This document shows, piece after piece, positions 36,749 through 44,375 of a stretch of DNA of 64,000 nt. The first letter of the stretch is position 1, and each line of letters begins with the position of its first letter. A program made the translations under genes and the position numbers. The notes under the pieces were generated by a model. The model saw nothing but the letters and a program-made list of their open reading frames with translations, was not told the origin of the DNA and ran no database searches. The DNA comes from a virus. The stretch is taken from IMG/VR virus record IMGVR_UViG_3300032308_001684, positions 1-64,000 of that record, one strand, 5' to 3'.

Positions 36749-37645
36749 TTATTTTTTGAAGGACTTGAAATAGTCTTCTACCAGCTTGAACTGTTGTGCA
36801 GGAGTTGCCCCAGCTGGCACACCACGTTTGTCTGCACCTGTGGCAAAGTGTTGCACAAATACTGGGTTTTTGTCGATGACATTGGTGATGATAGGACGAA
36901 TTTTATCAGTGTCAACGTTTAATCCAACTGCCACACCCATGTACCCGGCACCGGCCACAGAGCTATTTTTGCGAAAATCGTCAATGCTGATTTGATTGTT
37001 GCGGGCGGCCTTGCCAATGCCAGCTGTGGTAAAGAAACATGTGCCACCAGCTTGCACCACAGATGCCGCGTTGGAGAACTGTCCAACAAAATCAACTTCT
37101 TTGGAAATCAAGGCCTGCATGAGTGCAGGGTTTCCTTTGTATTTGACCACTTGGATATTTTTGTTGACATCGGCCACGATCTGTTCTGCAATGGAGCCAT
37201 TGATGTCAGGCGCGGCAGTGATGCCCAATTTGCCCTTGCCACTCTTCCATTGATCCATGGCGTCACGCACAGGTTTCATGCTACAGGCCTGAAACTGACT
37301 TTGATAGGTAATGACCAACACTGTTTTTTCTGTCAGTGGCACAGTGCATGCGCCAGGATGACCTGGTTCAATCATGCCCAAAGCCTGATTGCCAAGTAGA
37401 TATTCAAACACAGCAGGCTTGTCGGAGTTGGACTTGATCCAGTTTTCCAGTCCTTTACAGTTGTCAAATCTAACTAAATTAGTTTTGTATCCATTTTTTT
37501 CCAACTCATCCTTGAAGGCCAAGTTGATTCTATCTGTCAGCCCACCTGGCGGCAAGCTAACAATTACATTGATTGGCTCCTGCGCCATCACAGTCATTGC
37601 CATTACGGACAATAGTCCAGTTAAAAAAAGTTTAAGTGCTTTCAT
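36749..37645 (-). CDS. tctC: TctC/Bug-type periplasmic solute-binding protein (copy 1)
   Basis: 298 aa. A signal peptide (MKALKLFLTGLLSVMAMTVMAQ) ends in an AQ cleavage site. INVIVSLPPGGLTDR is the typical Bug ligand-loop region. This is the extracytoplasmic receptor of tripartite tricarboxylate transporters. It lies 8 nt after the TctA gene, whereas TctC normally precedes TctB-TctA. No TctB is present. Ligand unknown (carboxylates are usual). Confidence 0.85.
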   Translation of the reverse strand: MKALKLFLTGLLSVMAMTVMAQEPINVIVSLPPGGLTDRINLAFKDELEKNGYKTNLVRFDNCKGLENWIKSNSDKPAVFEYLLGNQALGMIEPGHPGACTVPLTEKTVLVITYQSQFQACSMKPVRDAMDQWKSGKGKLGITAAPDINGSIAEQIVADVNKNIQVVKYKGNPALMQALISKEVDFVGQFSNAASVVQAGGTCFFTTAGIGKAARNNQISIDDFRKNSSVAGAGYMGVAVGLNVDTDKIRPIITNVIDKNPVFVQHFATGADKRGVPAGATPAQQFKLVEDYFKSFKK

Positions 37646-37653
37646 TTTTTTCC

Positions 37654-38967
37654 TTAAAAGTAAAGTTGTATCAAGTTGTAAACCACGGATTGCATACTGG
37701 CTCCTAAAACAAATACAAACACCATGGGCATGACGTCTTTGTTACGCAGAGCAAATCCCACAATCAAGCTCACAATTAGGGTTGATAGATACAGCAGTAG
37801 TTTCTGTGAGGACCATGCTTCCACACCCAAACTTAAAACTATCACAGCTATCAACATCCATATAAATCTCTTATCCAAGAGTTTTTGTGCCACGGTTCGA
37901 CCCAGGGTAGCCAAGGGCCAAGACAGTGTCAGTCCCACAGCACAAGCTGCCATGAACCATGACGCTAGTATAACATAATTATTGATCAAGAACGACCCCA
38001 GTGTAAAAATTGCACCAGAATCAATCATGAGATCATAGATAATGGCTTCGCTGGCAATGATAGGAATACCAAACAACAACAGTGGAATCAGCACACTCAT
38101 GGATCCGGCATTGCTGGCTGTTTCACTAGCCACAACAGCGGCTAGATTGGGGTTTTGTTTGCTGGGACGGTGTTTCTGCAACCATTTTTCAGATGTGTAT
38201 GCGGCACTGCTACCCATGATGTAACTCATTCCAGGCACCAGGCCTAGAACGTAACCTATCACAGAACCTCTGATCATTGGGCCGACATACTGTTTGTGAT
38301 GATCCACAGTGCGTATTTCATTGTTGGATGGTTTGATTTCTAAGTTTCTCAACAGTTGAGGTATGACATAGATGCCGATTAGAAATGGCAACAAGGGTAG
38401 GCCACTGTACAAGTCTGCCCATCCGCCGGTAAAGTAAATTTTTTGAGTGTAGTAGTTATAGCCCACAGCACTGAGCGCAAATCCTGTCAGCATAAATGCA
38501 GTGTTTTCCCACCAGCGATTGGCGCCTGACAGTGCAATACAGATCACTGTGACAGTGTAAAAAACTATCTGCCAACGGCTGGCAAAGATTTCTGGAAACG
38601 ACAACAACCAGCTGACAATAAAATAACTGGCACCCAGCGCAATCACACTGCCCAACATTCTGCCCAGAGCAGTGAGTTGGATGGCATGTTGGGTAAGACC
38701 GGCCTGTGCTAGATTACTGCTTTCCTTGCTGGCCGGTATGGCGCTGACTTCGCCCGGTACCCCAAAATACAAACTGGGGATGATGTCAACAAAGTTTGAT
38801 ATGGTAATATAAGCCACATAGAAGATCATGAGATGCAGTGGGTTCCATCCCACCATCCATGTGTACAAGATGGCCAATAGATGTGCAGGCCCCAGCCCAG
38901 GCACAATGCCAGTGGCCACTCCAGCCAGACAACCGGCAACAAATATAGATATAGTAATCAGATCCAT
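37654..38967 (-). CDS. tctA: TctA-type large membrane subunit of a TTT transporter
   Basis: 437 aa from the ATG at 38967; an upstream in-frame start at 38994 would add 9 residues over a hairpin. At least nine hydrophobic segments. GIVPGLGPAHLLAIL near residue 20 and SLYFGVPGEVSAIPA near 66 are conserved TctA blocks; YVLGLVPGM and LLLFGIPIIAS belong to the second inverted half. It is somewhat short for the family (~500 aa). It would sit in the inner membrane and use the TctC at 36749. Confidence 0.85.
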   Translation of the reverse strand: MDLITISIFVAGCLAGVATGIVPGLGPAHLLAILYTWMVGWNPLHLMIFYVAYITISNFVDIIPSLYFGVPGEVSAIPASKESSNLAQAGLTQHAIQLTALGRMLGSVIALGASYFIVSWLLSFPEIFASRWQIVFYTVTVICIALSGANRWWENTAFMLTGFALSAVGYNYYTQKIYFTGGWADLYSGLPLLPFLIGIYVIPQLLRNLEIKPSNNEIRTVDHHKQYVGPMIRGSVIGYVLGLVPGMSYIMGSSAAYTSEKWLQKHRPSKQNPNLAAVVASETASNAGSMSVLIPLLLFGIPIIASEAIIYDLMIDSGAIFTLGSFLINNYVILASWFMAACAVGLTLSWPLATLGRTVAQKLLDKRFIWMLIAVIVLSLGVEAWSSQKLLLYLSTLIVSLIVGFALRNKDVMPMVFVFVLGASMQSVVYNLIQLYF

Positions 38968-38983
38968 AAAACTTATATATAGG

Positions 38984-39006
38984 AACAGGTGCACAAGGCA
39001 CCTGTT
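38984..39006. repeat. Perfect hairpin between porin and tctA
   Basis: AACAGGTGC (38984-38992) pairs with GCACCTGTT (38998-39006). The T run follows on the + strand, not on the coding strand, so it is a poor terminator for the porin mRNA. It may stabilise the porin message or reduce read-through into tctA. Confidence 0.6.
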
Positions 39007-39028
39007 TTTGTCATTCTAAAAATTCAAA

Positions 39029-40177
39029 TTAGAATGTGTGTGTGATACCTACACCATACGCTGTTTGCTTGCCACCTGCATTTACTACAGATTGATACTG
39101 GCTGGAGCTCAAACTATTAACGTTTGCACCACCACCACCGTAGGCAGCAAATCCAGCTGTACCGTTGTTGTCTTGCTGAGAAACAAGAGCGTAAATTTTG
39201 GTACGCTTGCTCAAGTCCTTTTCAACGCCAGTGCTCCACATCTTGCTTTGGTTGGCAGTTGTGACTTTATCGTTGAACTGATAGTGACCCAAGAACACAG
39301 CGGTATCAGATGTTACTTGATAACGAGTGCTGAGCTGTTTGAGATCAAACTCGGAATTGGCCTGTCCTGAGATTGAAGGATTTTCAATCTGTGTGTAACC
39401 ACCGCGCACGATCCAACGATCAGTGATACGATAGCCGCCGCCCAGGAACTGATACTGGCCAGTTTTTACACCTGTGGCGCTCTTGACTTCGTAGTAACCT
39501 GCTGTGGCAATATACGGGCCTTTATCATACAAAGCACCAATGCCAATGCGCTGACCGTAGTCCATGTCGCCGGCTGTGTTACCAAAACCATACATGGTAC
39601 GCACAGTGAGACCGTTCCAGTTGGGTGATTGCCAAGAAGCAATGTTAGAACCATATGTTCCACCGGTCATTGCGCTGACACCAGTTTTGGCAGTGGCAGT
39701 GCCGTTGAAGGTAGAACCATCGGCAAAGTACACCAATGAGCTACCAAATCCCATGCCACCACGAACGTCCTGCGCATTGAAATATTGATAGATTGGCATG
39801 ACCTGACGACCCAGGCGCAGTGTACCTAGATCTTTGTTGGCCAAAAACACATTGGATTCACGAGCAAATACACCATTGGCAGCGCCTGTACCAGAGCTGA
39901 CACCTTGTGTACCATCAGCTGGATTGATTTGGCTTTCAAGCAAGAAACCTGCTGAGTTGCCGCCACCAAGATCTTCTGTGCCACGGAATCCTAAGAAACT
40001 GGTAGAAATAGGTGAGCTGGTGATGTGTGTAAGACTTTGCTTGTTTGTTCCCACGTTGTTGGCATTGATGACTCCTAAATCAAGTCGACCAAATACTTGA
40101 ACATTGGATGATTGTGCTAGGGCAGAGCCTGCAACGGCCGTTGCCATGGCACCTGCGATAACGAGTTTTTTAAACAT
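39029..40177 (-). CDS. Gram-negative outer-membrane porin (Burkholderiales type)
   Basis: 382 aa, full length. Signal peptide MFKKLVIAGAMATAVAGSALAQ, then SSNVQVFGRLDLGV, the usual first strand of betaproteobacterial trimeric porins. FLGFRGTEDLGGG and LGTLRLGRQ follow, and the protein ends GITHTF, whose final Phe is the BAM insertion signal. No frameshift is seen. It has its own promoter and the SD AAAGGA. It would form a diffusion pore in the host outer membrane. Confidence 0.92.
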   Translation of the reverse strand: MFKKLVIAGAMATAVAGSALAQSSNVQVFGRLDLGVINANNVGTNKQSLTHITSSPISTSFLGFRGTEDLGGGNSAGFLLESQINPADGTQGVSSGTGAANGVFARESNVFLANKDLGTLRLGRQVMPIYQYFNAQDVRGGMGFGSSLVYFADGSTFNGTATAKTGVSAMTGGTYGSNIASWQSPNWNGLTVRTMYGFGNTAGDMDYGQRIGIGALYDKGPYIATAGYYEVKSATGVKTGQYQFLGGGYRITDRWIVRGGYTQIENPSISGQANSEFDLKQLSTRYQVTSDTAVFLGHYQFNDKVTTANQSKMWSTGVEKDLSKRTKIYALVSQQDNNGTAGFAAYGGGGANVNSLSSSQYQSVVNAGGKQTAYGVGITHTF

Positions 40178-40219
40178 TAAATTTTCCTTTCGAAAGTTGT
40201 TAAAATTACTACCAAAGTA

Positions 40220-40248
40220 ATTCTAACAGATTACTTACCAGGAGTCAA
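40220..40248 (-). promoter_or_regulatory. Sigma70 promoter TTGACT-17-TAGAAT for the porin
   Basis: TTGACT (40248-40243), spacer of 17, TAGAAT (40225-40220). The leader is about 35 nt and ends with GAAAGGAAAA before the ATG. Confidence 0.75.
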
Positions 40249-40276
40249 GCACTGGCAGTAATTTTTCTTTAGGAAA

Positions 40277-40849
40277 TTAGCCAAAGGTAAACAGCACACT
40301 TTCTCTGCTGAGTCCTGGCGCTATACGGCGTGTTCCGTGGGCTTTTTTAATGGTATTGTCATTGACGTAGCCTGCGTTGGGTGCATAAGGACTTTCTACA
40401 ATGTCCAACCCAGACATATCTACAATGGAGTCCACTCCGTGCTGGGAAAATAAACTAGGGTTTTTATCACCCACATACCACTGTGTGCCCATGTTGGGCT
40501 GAGCAATGTCACCACAGTAGACTTGTAGCAATACCCGATAGTTGTTGTTGTCAAAGTGCCAGGTCAGTTGATGTCCTGGGAGATCAATGAATATTTCTTG
40601 ATTGAGTGGGCGCAGTTGATGCCCTGTGAGTTCGCTGACAGCGAGATTGATGTCCATGGCTACATCTTGGAGATAGCTGTAGTCTGGATTGTTTGGCAGG
40701 CTCATGAGCCTGTTGGGCACAAGACATTGCCATCCTGTCACAGTTTCTCGATAACATTGACGTATCTCCCGATAGGTCTGATTATCAAAAACTTGAGATA
40801 GATACCAAAGTCCTGGACCCAAGGTCTGAGCAGTTTCTGTGTGTAGCAT
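40277..40849 (-). CDS. 2OG-Fe(II) oxygenase
   Basis: 190 aa. H98-F-D100 (WHFDNNNYRV), H171 (KKAHGTRR) and R182 match the metal and 2OG sites of small phage 2OG oxygenases. A TAAATA box lies 5 nt before the ATG. Phage members may hydroxylate proteins or nucleobases; the substrate here is unknown. Confidence 0.75.
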   Translation of the reverse strand: MLHTETAQTLGPGLWYLSQVFDNQTYREIRQCYRETVTGWQCLVPNRLMSLPNNPDYSYLQDVAMDINLAVSELTGHQLRPLNQEIFIDLPGHQLTWHFDNNNYRVLLQVYCGDIAQPNMGTQWYVGDKNPSLFSQHGVDSIVDMSGLDIVESPYAPNAGYVNDNTIKKAHGTRRIAPGLSRESVLFTFG

Positions 40850-40853
40850 GCCT

Positions 40854-41072
40854 TTATTTAATACGGCCTGCTAGTCTTTCTACTATAAATGTTTCTTTGG
40901 CAAGATACTCGTATTCGTCTATTGGATCTCCAGGCCCTGTGATAAAGATGTTGCCGCGATAACACCATTCCCACCATATTCTACGATGAGTAAGTTCACA
41001 ACGTCGAGGCCATATAACAAATACAAGATCCCATTTGATTACTCGATTGTACAGAGCCCAATGGTCGTCCAT
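40854..41072 (-). CDS. Conserved small phage protein, 72 aa
   Basis: Start taken at the ATG at 41072 (MDDHWALYNRVIKWDLVF); a TTG at 41087 adds five residues. WPRRCELTHRRIWWEWCYRG and TGPGDPIDEYEY segments recall hypothetical proteins of T4-like cyanophages. Function unknown. Confidence 0.6.
   Translation of the reverse strand: MDDHWALYNRVIKWDLVFVIWPRRCELTHRRIWWEWCYRGNIFITGPGDPIDEYEYLAKETFIVERLAGRIK
40855..40861 (-). promoter_or_regulatory. T4-late-like box TTAAATA, 5 nt before ATG
   Basis: TTAAATA then AAGGC then ATG at 40849. It overlaps the last codons of the upstream gene (stop at 40854). Confidence 0.5.
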
Positions 41073-41087
41073 GCCGGGTATGGGCAA

Positions 41088-41246
41088 TTACTTGCGATCG
41101 CCTTTGGGTTGACGTACTTGCTGTTGGCTGGCCAGTTCAGCCTGCACAGTGCCTCTCTTGATTTCGCCTCGTTTGTGAGTATCAACGATTGTTGCTAGAT
41201 ATCGTTTGCTTTGTTTAGACATTTTGAAGTTTGAGCCCGATTTCAT
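41088..41246 (-). CDS. Small basic phage protein, 52 aa
   Basis: ATG at 41246 with AAAGGAAA upstream. MKSGSNFKMSKQSKRYLATI..., with KRGEIKRGTVQAEL and a basic end GDRK. It lies between tRNA-Thr and the 40854 gene. The composition fits a nucleic-acid-binding or virion peptide. Function unknown. Confidence 0.6.
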   Translation of the reverse strand: MKSGSNFKMSKQSKRYLATIVDTHKRGEIKRGTVQAELASQQQVRQPKGDRK

Positions 41247-41265
41247 GATTTTCCTTTACGGTAGT

Positions 41266-41339
41266 TGGTGCCCCTTGACAGAATCGAACTGCCAATTGAT
41301 GATTACAAATCAACTGTTATACCATTTAACTAAAAGGGC
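41266..41339 (-). tRNA. tRNA-Thr(TGT)
   Basis: 7-bp acceptor GCCCTTT/AAGGGGC, D arm GTTA/TAAC, anticodon loop TTTGTAA (TGT), T arm with TTCGATT, CCA encoded. One T-T mismatch in the anticodon stem. It stands alone, away from the main array. Confidence 0.85.
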
Positions 41340-41345
41340 TGTGTG

Positions 41346-41540
41346 TTATTCTGACGCTGGTTGTTCTTGAATTGGTGCCACATATCCAAAGTGAGTGAGC
41401 CTACGACTAATTTTGGCTTTGATTTTTTTCTTTTGTGTACGATCTAGCTCGGCGACAAGTTGCTTGACGCTCATGCTAACAATCTTGGCCACACCTGCTT
41501 TGGTAAATCCGGGTTTTTTACGATTAAGTTTTTTTGACAT
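41346..41540 (-). CDS. Small basic phage protein, 64 aa
   Basis: MSKKLNRKKPGFTKAGVAKI... about a quarter Lys/Arg, with KIKAKISRRL. A promoter lies at 41563 and the SD-like GAGGA is near the ATG. No known family; a DNA- or RNA-binding role is possible from charge only. Confidence 0.6.
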   Translation of the reverse strand: MSKKLNRKKPGFTKAGVAKIVSMSVKQLVAELDRTQKKKIKAKISRRLTHFGYVAPIQEQPASE

Positions 41541-41562
41541 ATTATCCTCGCTCTAAGCAGTA

Positions 41563-41591
41563 ATTATATACTACTACAGACAGAGATGCAA
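41563..41591 (-). promoter_or_regulatory. Sigma70-like promoter TTGCAT-17-TATAAT
   Basis: TTGCAT (41591-41586), 17-nt spacer, TATAAT (41568-41563), 22 nt before the 41346 gene and reading toward tRNA-Thr. The rest of 41592-41730 holds no gene that I can see. Confidence 0.65.
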
Positions 41592-41730
41592 CCATTGATA
41601 TTGCCGGTTACCCAGTCCGGCGCAGTCTTGTGGTATCTGCGGCTCTTGTTACCTCGCGGTAATCGTCACCCAATCATTTCGCTATCAGCACTTATTGACG
41701 TTGGCCGAGTGAGCGAGGCTGATTGCCACC

Positions 41731-41880
41731 TTAGCTGGGAATTATATGTGGAATGTAAGGAACATTCCTGGGGCCATGCCGCTGTTCCAGCAGTTGCCGT
41801 GCTTCTTGTAAATCCTTGGCATATACACGATCTTTCTTATCGCCTTGGGGTGTTCTCACAGTTGCTTCATACATTGGCAT
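41731..41880 (-). CDS. Small phage protein, 49 aa
   Basis: ATG at 41880, preceded by AAGGAG 8 nt upstream. MPMYEATVRTPQGDKKDRVYA, then DLQEARQLLEQ and an end VPYIPHIIPS. It follows the phosphoesterase gene by 10 nt. Function unknown. Confidence 0.65.
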   Translation of the reverse strand: MPMYEATVRTPQGDKKDRVYAKDLQEARQLLEQRHGPRNVPYIPHIIPS

Positions 41881-41890
41881 TGCATGCTCC

Positions 41891-42475
41891 TTACATTGTT
41901 GGCCCGTTACCGTTTTGAAAACCTACTACACCACCTTCTGCTTCAATGCGTTTGATTACGTCCTCAAACAGGATGGGTGCAAAATCAGTTTGTTCTACAC
42001 AAACACAGTGATAGCGTGGATCAATCATGTCAGGACGGTATGCCGGTGGCATGGCCTTCATCACACGATTGGCATGCAAGTGTCCGTGAATGTTGACACC
42101 AAAACGACCAAGACTTTCTGGGTGAATAGGAATATGACTCAAGATCATTCCATTCATTACATGATAAGCCCGAAGCTCACGAAAGTGTTCACGATATTCT
42201 TCATCACGAAAGATGTCGTGGTTACCGCGTATCAACACCTTGTCGCCGTTGAGCCTGCGCATGATACCCAAGGCCTTGCGGTTAATAACCACATCGCCCA
42301 AATGGTAAACTTTATCAGTGGGCCGGACTCGCTCGTTCCAGGCCTTGACCATGAACTCATCCATTTCATCTGCGTTGTCCCATGGACGCAATTTTGTAAC
42401 ACCATCGTTGCGTGTGAAGCGACATACACCTGCGTGACCAAAGTGCGTGTCGCTGACTAAAAATACGCTAGGCAT
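41891..42475 (-). CDS. Calcineurin-like metallophosphoesterase
   Basis: 194 aa. SDTHFGH (8-14), GDVV (~60), RGNHD (~82) and the GHLH pair at ~130 are the metal-binding motifs in order. AAAGGAG precedes the ATG. Small phage members often hydrolyse nucleotides or cyclic phosphates; the substrate is not evident. It lacks the extra features of the LpxH-like protein at 59796. Confidence 0.85.
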   Translation of the reverse strand: MPSVFLVSDTHFGHAGVCRFTRNDGVTKLRPWDNADEMDEFMVKAWNERVRPTDKVYHLGDVVINRKALGIMRRLNGDKVLIRGNHDIFRDEEYREHFRELRAYHVMNGMILSHIPIHPESLGRFGVNIHGHLHANRVMKAMPPAYRPDMIDPRYHCVCVEQTDFAPILFEDVIKRIEAEGGVVGFQNGNGPTM

Positions 42476-42496
42476 AATGTGCTCCTTTCATGTCGG

Positions 42497-42658
42497 TTAA
42501 TGAACTGCTTCTTTTACTTCGCATTCTACCACCCAGTTTTCAAACTGAGTAGCACCCGATACATCTACTCCCAACCCCACTGCTTCATGCACAAAATGTT
42601 TTAGCAGTGCATTATACAGCTCGTCGGGCATGGTATCTTTGCTAAATTGAATTTTCAA
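42497..42658 (-). CDS. Small phage protein, 53 aa (TTG start)
   Basis: TTG at 42658 preceded by GGAG 7 nt upstream; reads (M)KIQFSKDTMPDELYNALL, then a Val-rich middle and FENWVVECEVKEAVH. It follows the 42668 gene by 9 nt. Unknown function. Confidence 0.55.
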   Translation of the reverse strand: MKIQFSKDTMPDELYNALLKHFVHEAVGLGVDVSGATQFENWVVECEVKEAVH

Positions 42659-42667
42659 TCTATACTC

Positions 42668-43021
42668 CTACTCTTGTTGTTTTAAATATTTTCTCTGAAA
42701 CTTTAAATGGTGCTTCATGGCCGCCGCACATGAAAACTGATCGTTCTTTTTAAACTTGACACCATTCAATGAAAATGGTTTTAACACACGATCTCCGTTC
42801 CACCAGCCTCGTTCGACCTGTATGTATCCATCACGCTCTAGTTGTTCGCGAAGCTGGGCAAACTCAGGGTGATCTTTGGTACCAACGCTGACCATGGAAC
42901 TGGGATTTTTAATCACTGAAATTAGTTCTTCTGCAGTGAGATCTGTGCGATCGTTGTAGCAAGGATATTCAGTCCGCACTACAACATCAGTAATATATGA
43001 TTCGTCTATGTAAAAGTCCAT
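42668..43021 (-). CDS. Unknown phage protein, 117 aa, predicted leaderless mRNA
   Basis: MDFYIDESYITDVVVRTEYP..., GYIQVERGWWNGDRVLKPFSL near residue 65, and a basic helical end. A perfect sigma70 promoter ends 6 nt before the ATG, so the transcript should start on the ATG. Function unknown. Confidence 0.6.
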   Translation of the reverse strand: MDFYIDESYITDVVVRTEYPCYNDRTDLTAEELISVIKNPSSMVSVGTKDHPEFAQLREQLERDGYIQVERGWWNGDRVLKPFSLNGVKFKKNDQFSCAAAMKHHLKFQRKYLKQQE

Positions 43022-43027
43022 GCAAGT

Positions 43028-43056
43028 ATTATACTGGCAAAGACATTTCTAGTCAA
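43028..43056 (-). promoter_or_regulatory. Sigma70 promoter TTGACT-17-TATAAT, 6 nt before ATG
   Basis: TTGACT (43056-43051), 17-nt spacer, TATAAT (43033-43028), then ACTTGC and the ATG at 43021. No room for a ribosome binding site. Confidence 0.8.
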
Positions 43057-43061
43057 CCGTT

Positions 43062-43229
43062 TTATCGGCCGCGTCCGGTGACTTTTTTAACAGGTTTTCC
43101 TGTGACCACAGGCACGGGTCGTTTGGTCTTTGATTTGCCATCTTCTTTGGCATCCGACTTGGTGTCAGGATGTGCCGCGGCATGTTTTTTCTCCAGCGCG
43201 GCCTTTAGAGTGTCTGTTAATTTGCTCAT
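43062..43229 (-). CDS. Small basic phage protein, 55 aa
   Basis: ATG at 43229 overlaps the GNAT stop (ATGA). MSKLTDTLKAALEKKHAAAH, then Lys/Asp-rich sequence and an end KKVTGRGR. I recall this gene next to the GNAT-like gene in T4-like cyanophages. Probably nucleic-acid or capsid associated; unproven. Confidence 0.65.
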   Translation of the reverse strand: MSKLTDTLKAALEKKHAAAHPDTKSDAKEDGKSKTKRPVPVVTGKPVKKVTGRGR

Positions 43230-43660
43230 GCCAGTATGTATTCGTAGTTCACAGTGCTGTCATTTTCTCTCAACACATGAGCACCATTTTTGATATGGAA
43301 GCGTCGAGCCATTTCAGTTTTTGGACTCAGTGTAACAAAGCGGGTGACAGTGGGAAACTGTCTGCGTATTTCATCCACAGTGGCAAACAACAGTTCACCA
43401 GCCGCGCCAGGCACATAGCTCCAAATGGTGTAGAATATGGCTGTGTTGGGTTCGGTGGAATCTTGAGATAAATCTTCCACAGTTTCAGGTACAAAATCAT
43501 GTAGGCTTACACACACCATGGCTCTAGGCTTTTCTTCTACCAGCGCCGAAACAAAACGCTGACCGCTTACACGGAACTCGCGTGAAATTTCAGGACGCAC
43601 AGGGTCGTCTTTGAGATAGTCTAGCAAGGGATCGGTGAGTTCGTGAATGAATGACAGCAT
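43226..43660 (-). CDS. GNAT-like acetyltransferase-fold phage protein
   Basis: 144 aa from the ATG at 43660; the longer frame from 43837 runs through rpoZ in another frame and is rejected. KPRAMVCVSLHDFVP and TIWSYVPGAAGELL are beta-strand/loop segments of GNAT type. RFVTLSPKTEMARRFHIKNG near the C-terminus resembles the acetyl-CoA end. I recall homologues in T4-like marine phages. Substrate unknown. Confidence 0.65.
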   Translation of the reverse strand: MLSFIHELTDPLLDYLKDDPVRPEISREFRVSGQRFVSALVEEKPRAMVCVSLHDFVPETVEDLSQDSTEPNTAIFYTIWSYVPGAAGELLFATVDEIRRQFPTVTRFVTLSPKTEMARRFHIKNGAHVLRENDSTVNYEYILA

Positions 43661-43691
43661 AATATGTGTATATATCTCTTTTGTTGAAAAT

Positions 43692-43919
43692 CTATGATTT
43701 ACGAGATTTTTTATCAACGTATTGGCTCTTGTAGAGATAGTCGCGGCCAATATGACCTTGTTCAACTTCTCTAATGGCCTTGACCACGGTGGTGTCATCT
43801 GTTGTGATATGAGGAGCATAGCCGTTGGACAACTCACGAGCTCGACGACTAGCGATCAACACTAGATCATAACGATTACCTACTTGTTCTACTGCTTTTT
43901 CTGATGTGATTCTTGCCAT
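43692..43919 (-). CDS. rpoZ: RNA polymerase omega subunit-like protein
   Basis: 75 aa. MARITSEKAVEQVGNRYDLV and LIASRRARELSNG match the conserved N-terminal half of bacterial omega (MARxT...NRFxLVLxAxRRAR). TTVVKAIREVEQG follows the family pattern of T-V-x-A-L-R-E-I-x-x-G. The C-terminus is short and basic. AAGGAG lies 7 nt before the ATG. It could replace host omega in RNA polymerase and so alter promoter choice. Confidence 0.85.
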   Translation of the reverse strand: MARITSEKAVEQVGNRYDLVLIASRRARELSNGYAPHITTDDTTVVKAIREVEQGHIGRDYLYKSQYVDKKSRKS

Positions 43920-43924
43920 GCTAT

Positions 43925-44293
43925 TCTCCTTGGTTATTAAAATGCTCTGCGACCCTCGGCGGTATAAAAATTAGCGACCTGGTTGGATTTTGTATCTACC
44001 TTCCACCCATCGGCTTCCGGTCCCTCAGTAGGTCAATCAAAGGCTAAAATTTACCCGCTTCCCGACGGGGCCCGTTCTCGCATTGCCAGCGGCCTTTCGG
44101 TTGGAAGACTACCACCCGTGGTTGCTACACCACTTCTTGTCATCTGGGTCAGACTAGCTGTTGCTACACAGCACGTAAAGTAGCTCAGGCGGCGCTTGAA
44201 TCCACGGTAGCCCTACTCTTCATGGCCGGTCCTTGTACATGGTCGACATTGACAAGTATTTCGGTGTTCCACTGTAGCTACTACCTGAGCAAA
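43925..44293 (-). ncRNA. Gene-free block, candidate large structured RNA (3' block)
   Basis: 370 nt with no credible ORF between tRNA-Gly and rpoZ. Two hairpins have different stems but an identical six-base loop: 44118-44133 (GTGGT/ACCAC) and 44157-44172 (GCTGT/ACAGC), both with loop GTAGCA on the - strand. GCTAC segments elsewhere in the block could pair with these loops. Strand is inferred from the flanking tRNAs and promoter. Location beside tRNAs recalls GOLLD and ROOL RNAs of phages. Confidence 0.5.
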
Positions 44294-44295
44294 CT

Positions 44296-44369
44296 TGGAG
44301 CAGGGTAAGAGAATCGAACTCTCCGCATCAGCTTGGAAGGCTGAGGTATTACCACTATACGAACCCTGC
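44296..44369 (-). tRNA. tRNA-Gly(TCC)
   Basis: Acceptor GCAGGGT/ACCCTGC, anticodon loop CTTCCAA, T arm with TTCGATT, CCA encoded. It is embedded between two structured gene-free blocks. Confidence 0.9.
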
Positions 44370-44375
44370 ACTGCT

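Noticed and set aside
41586-42460. 110-aa and 214-aa + strand frames
   Set aside because: The second is antisense to the metallophosphoesterase gene; the first covers the small - strand gene at 41731. Neither looks like a protein.
43661-43837. N-terminal extension of the GNAT-like gene
   Set aside because: It would run through rpoZ in another frame; the ATG at 43660 gives the usual family start.
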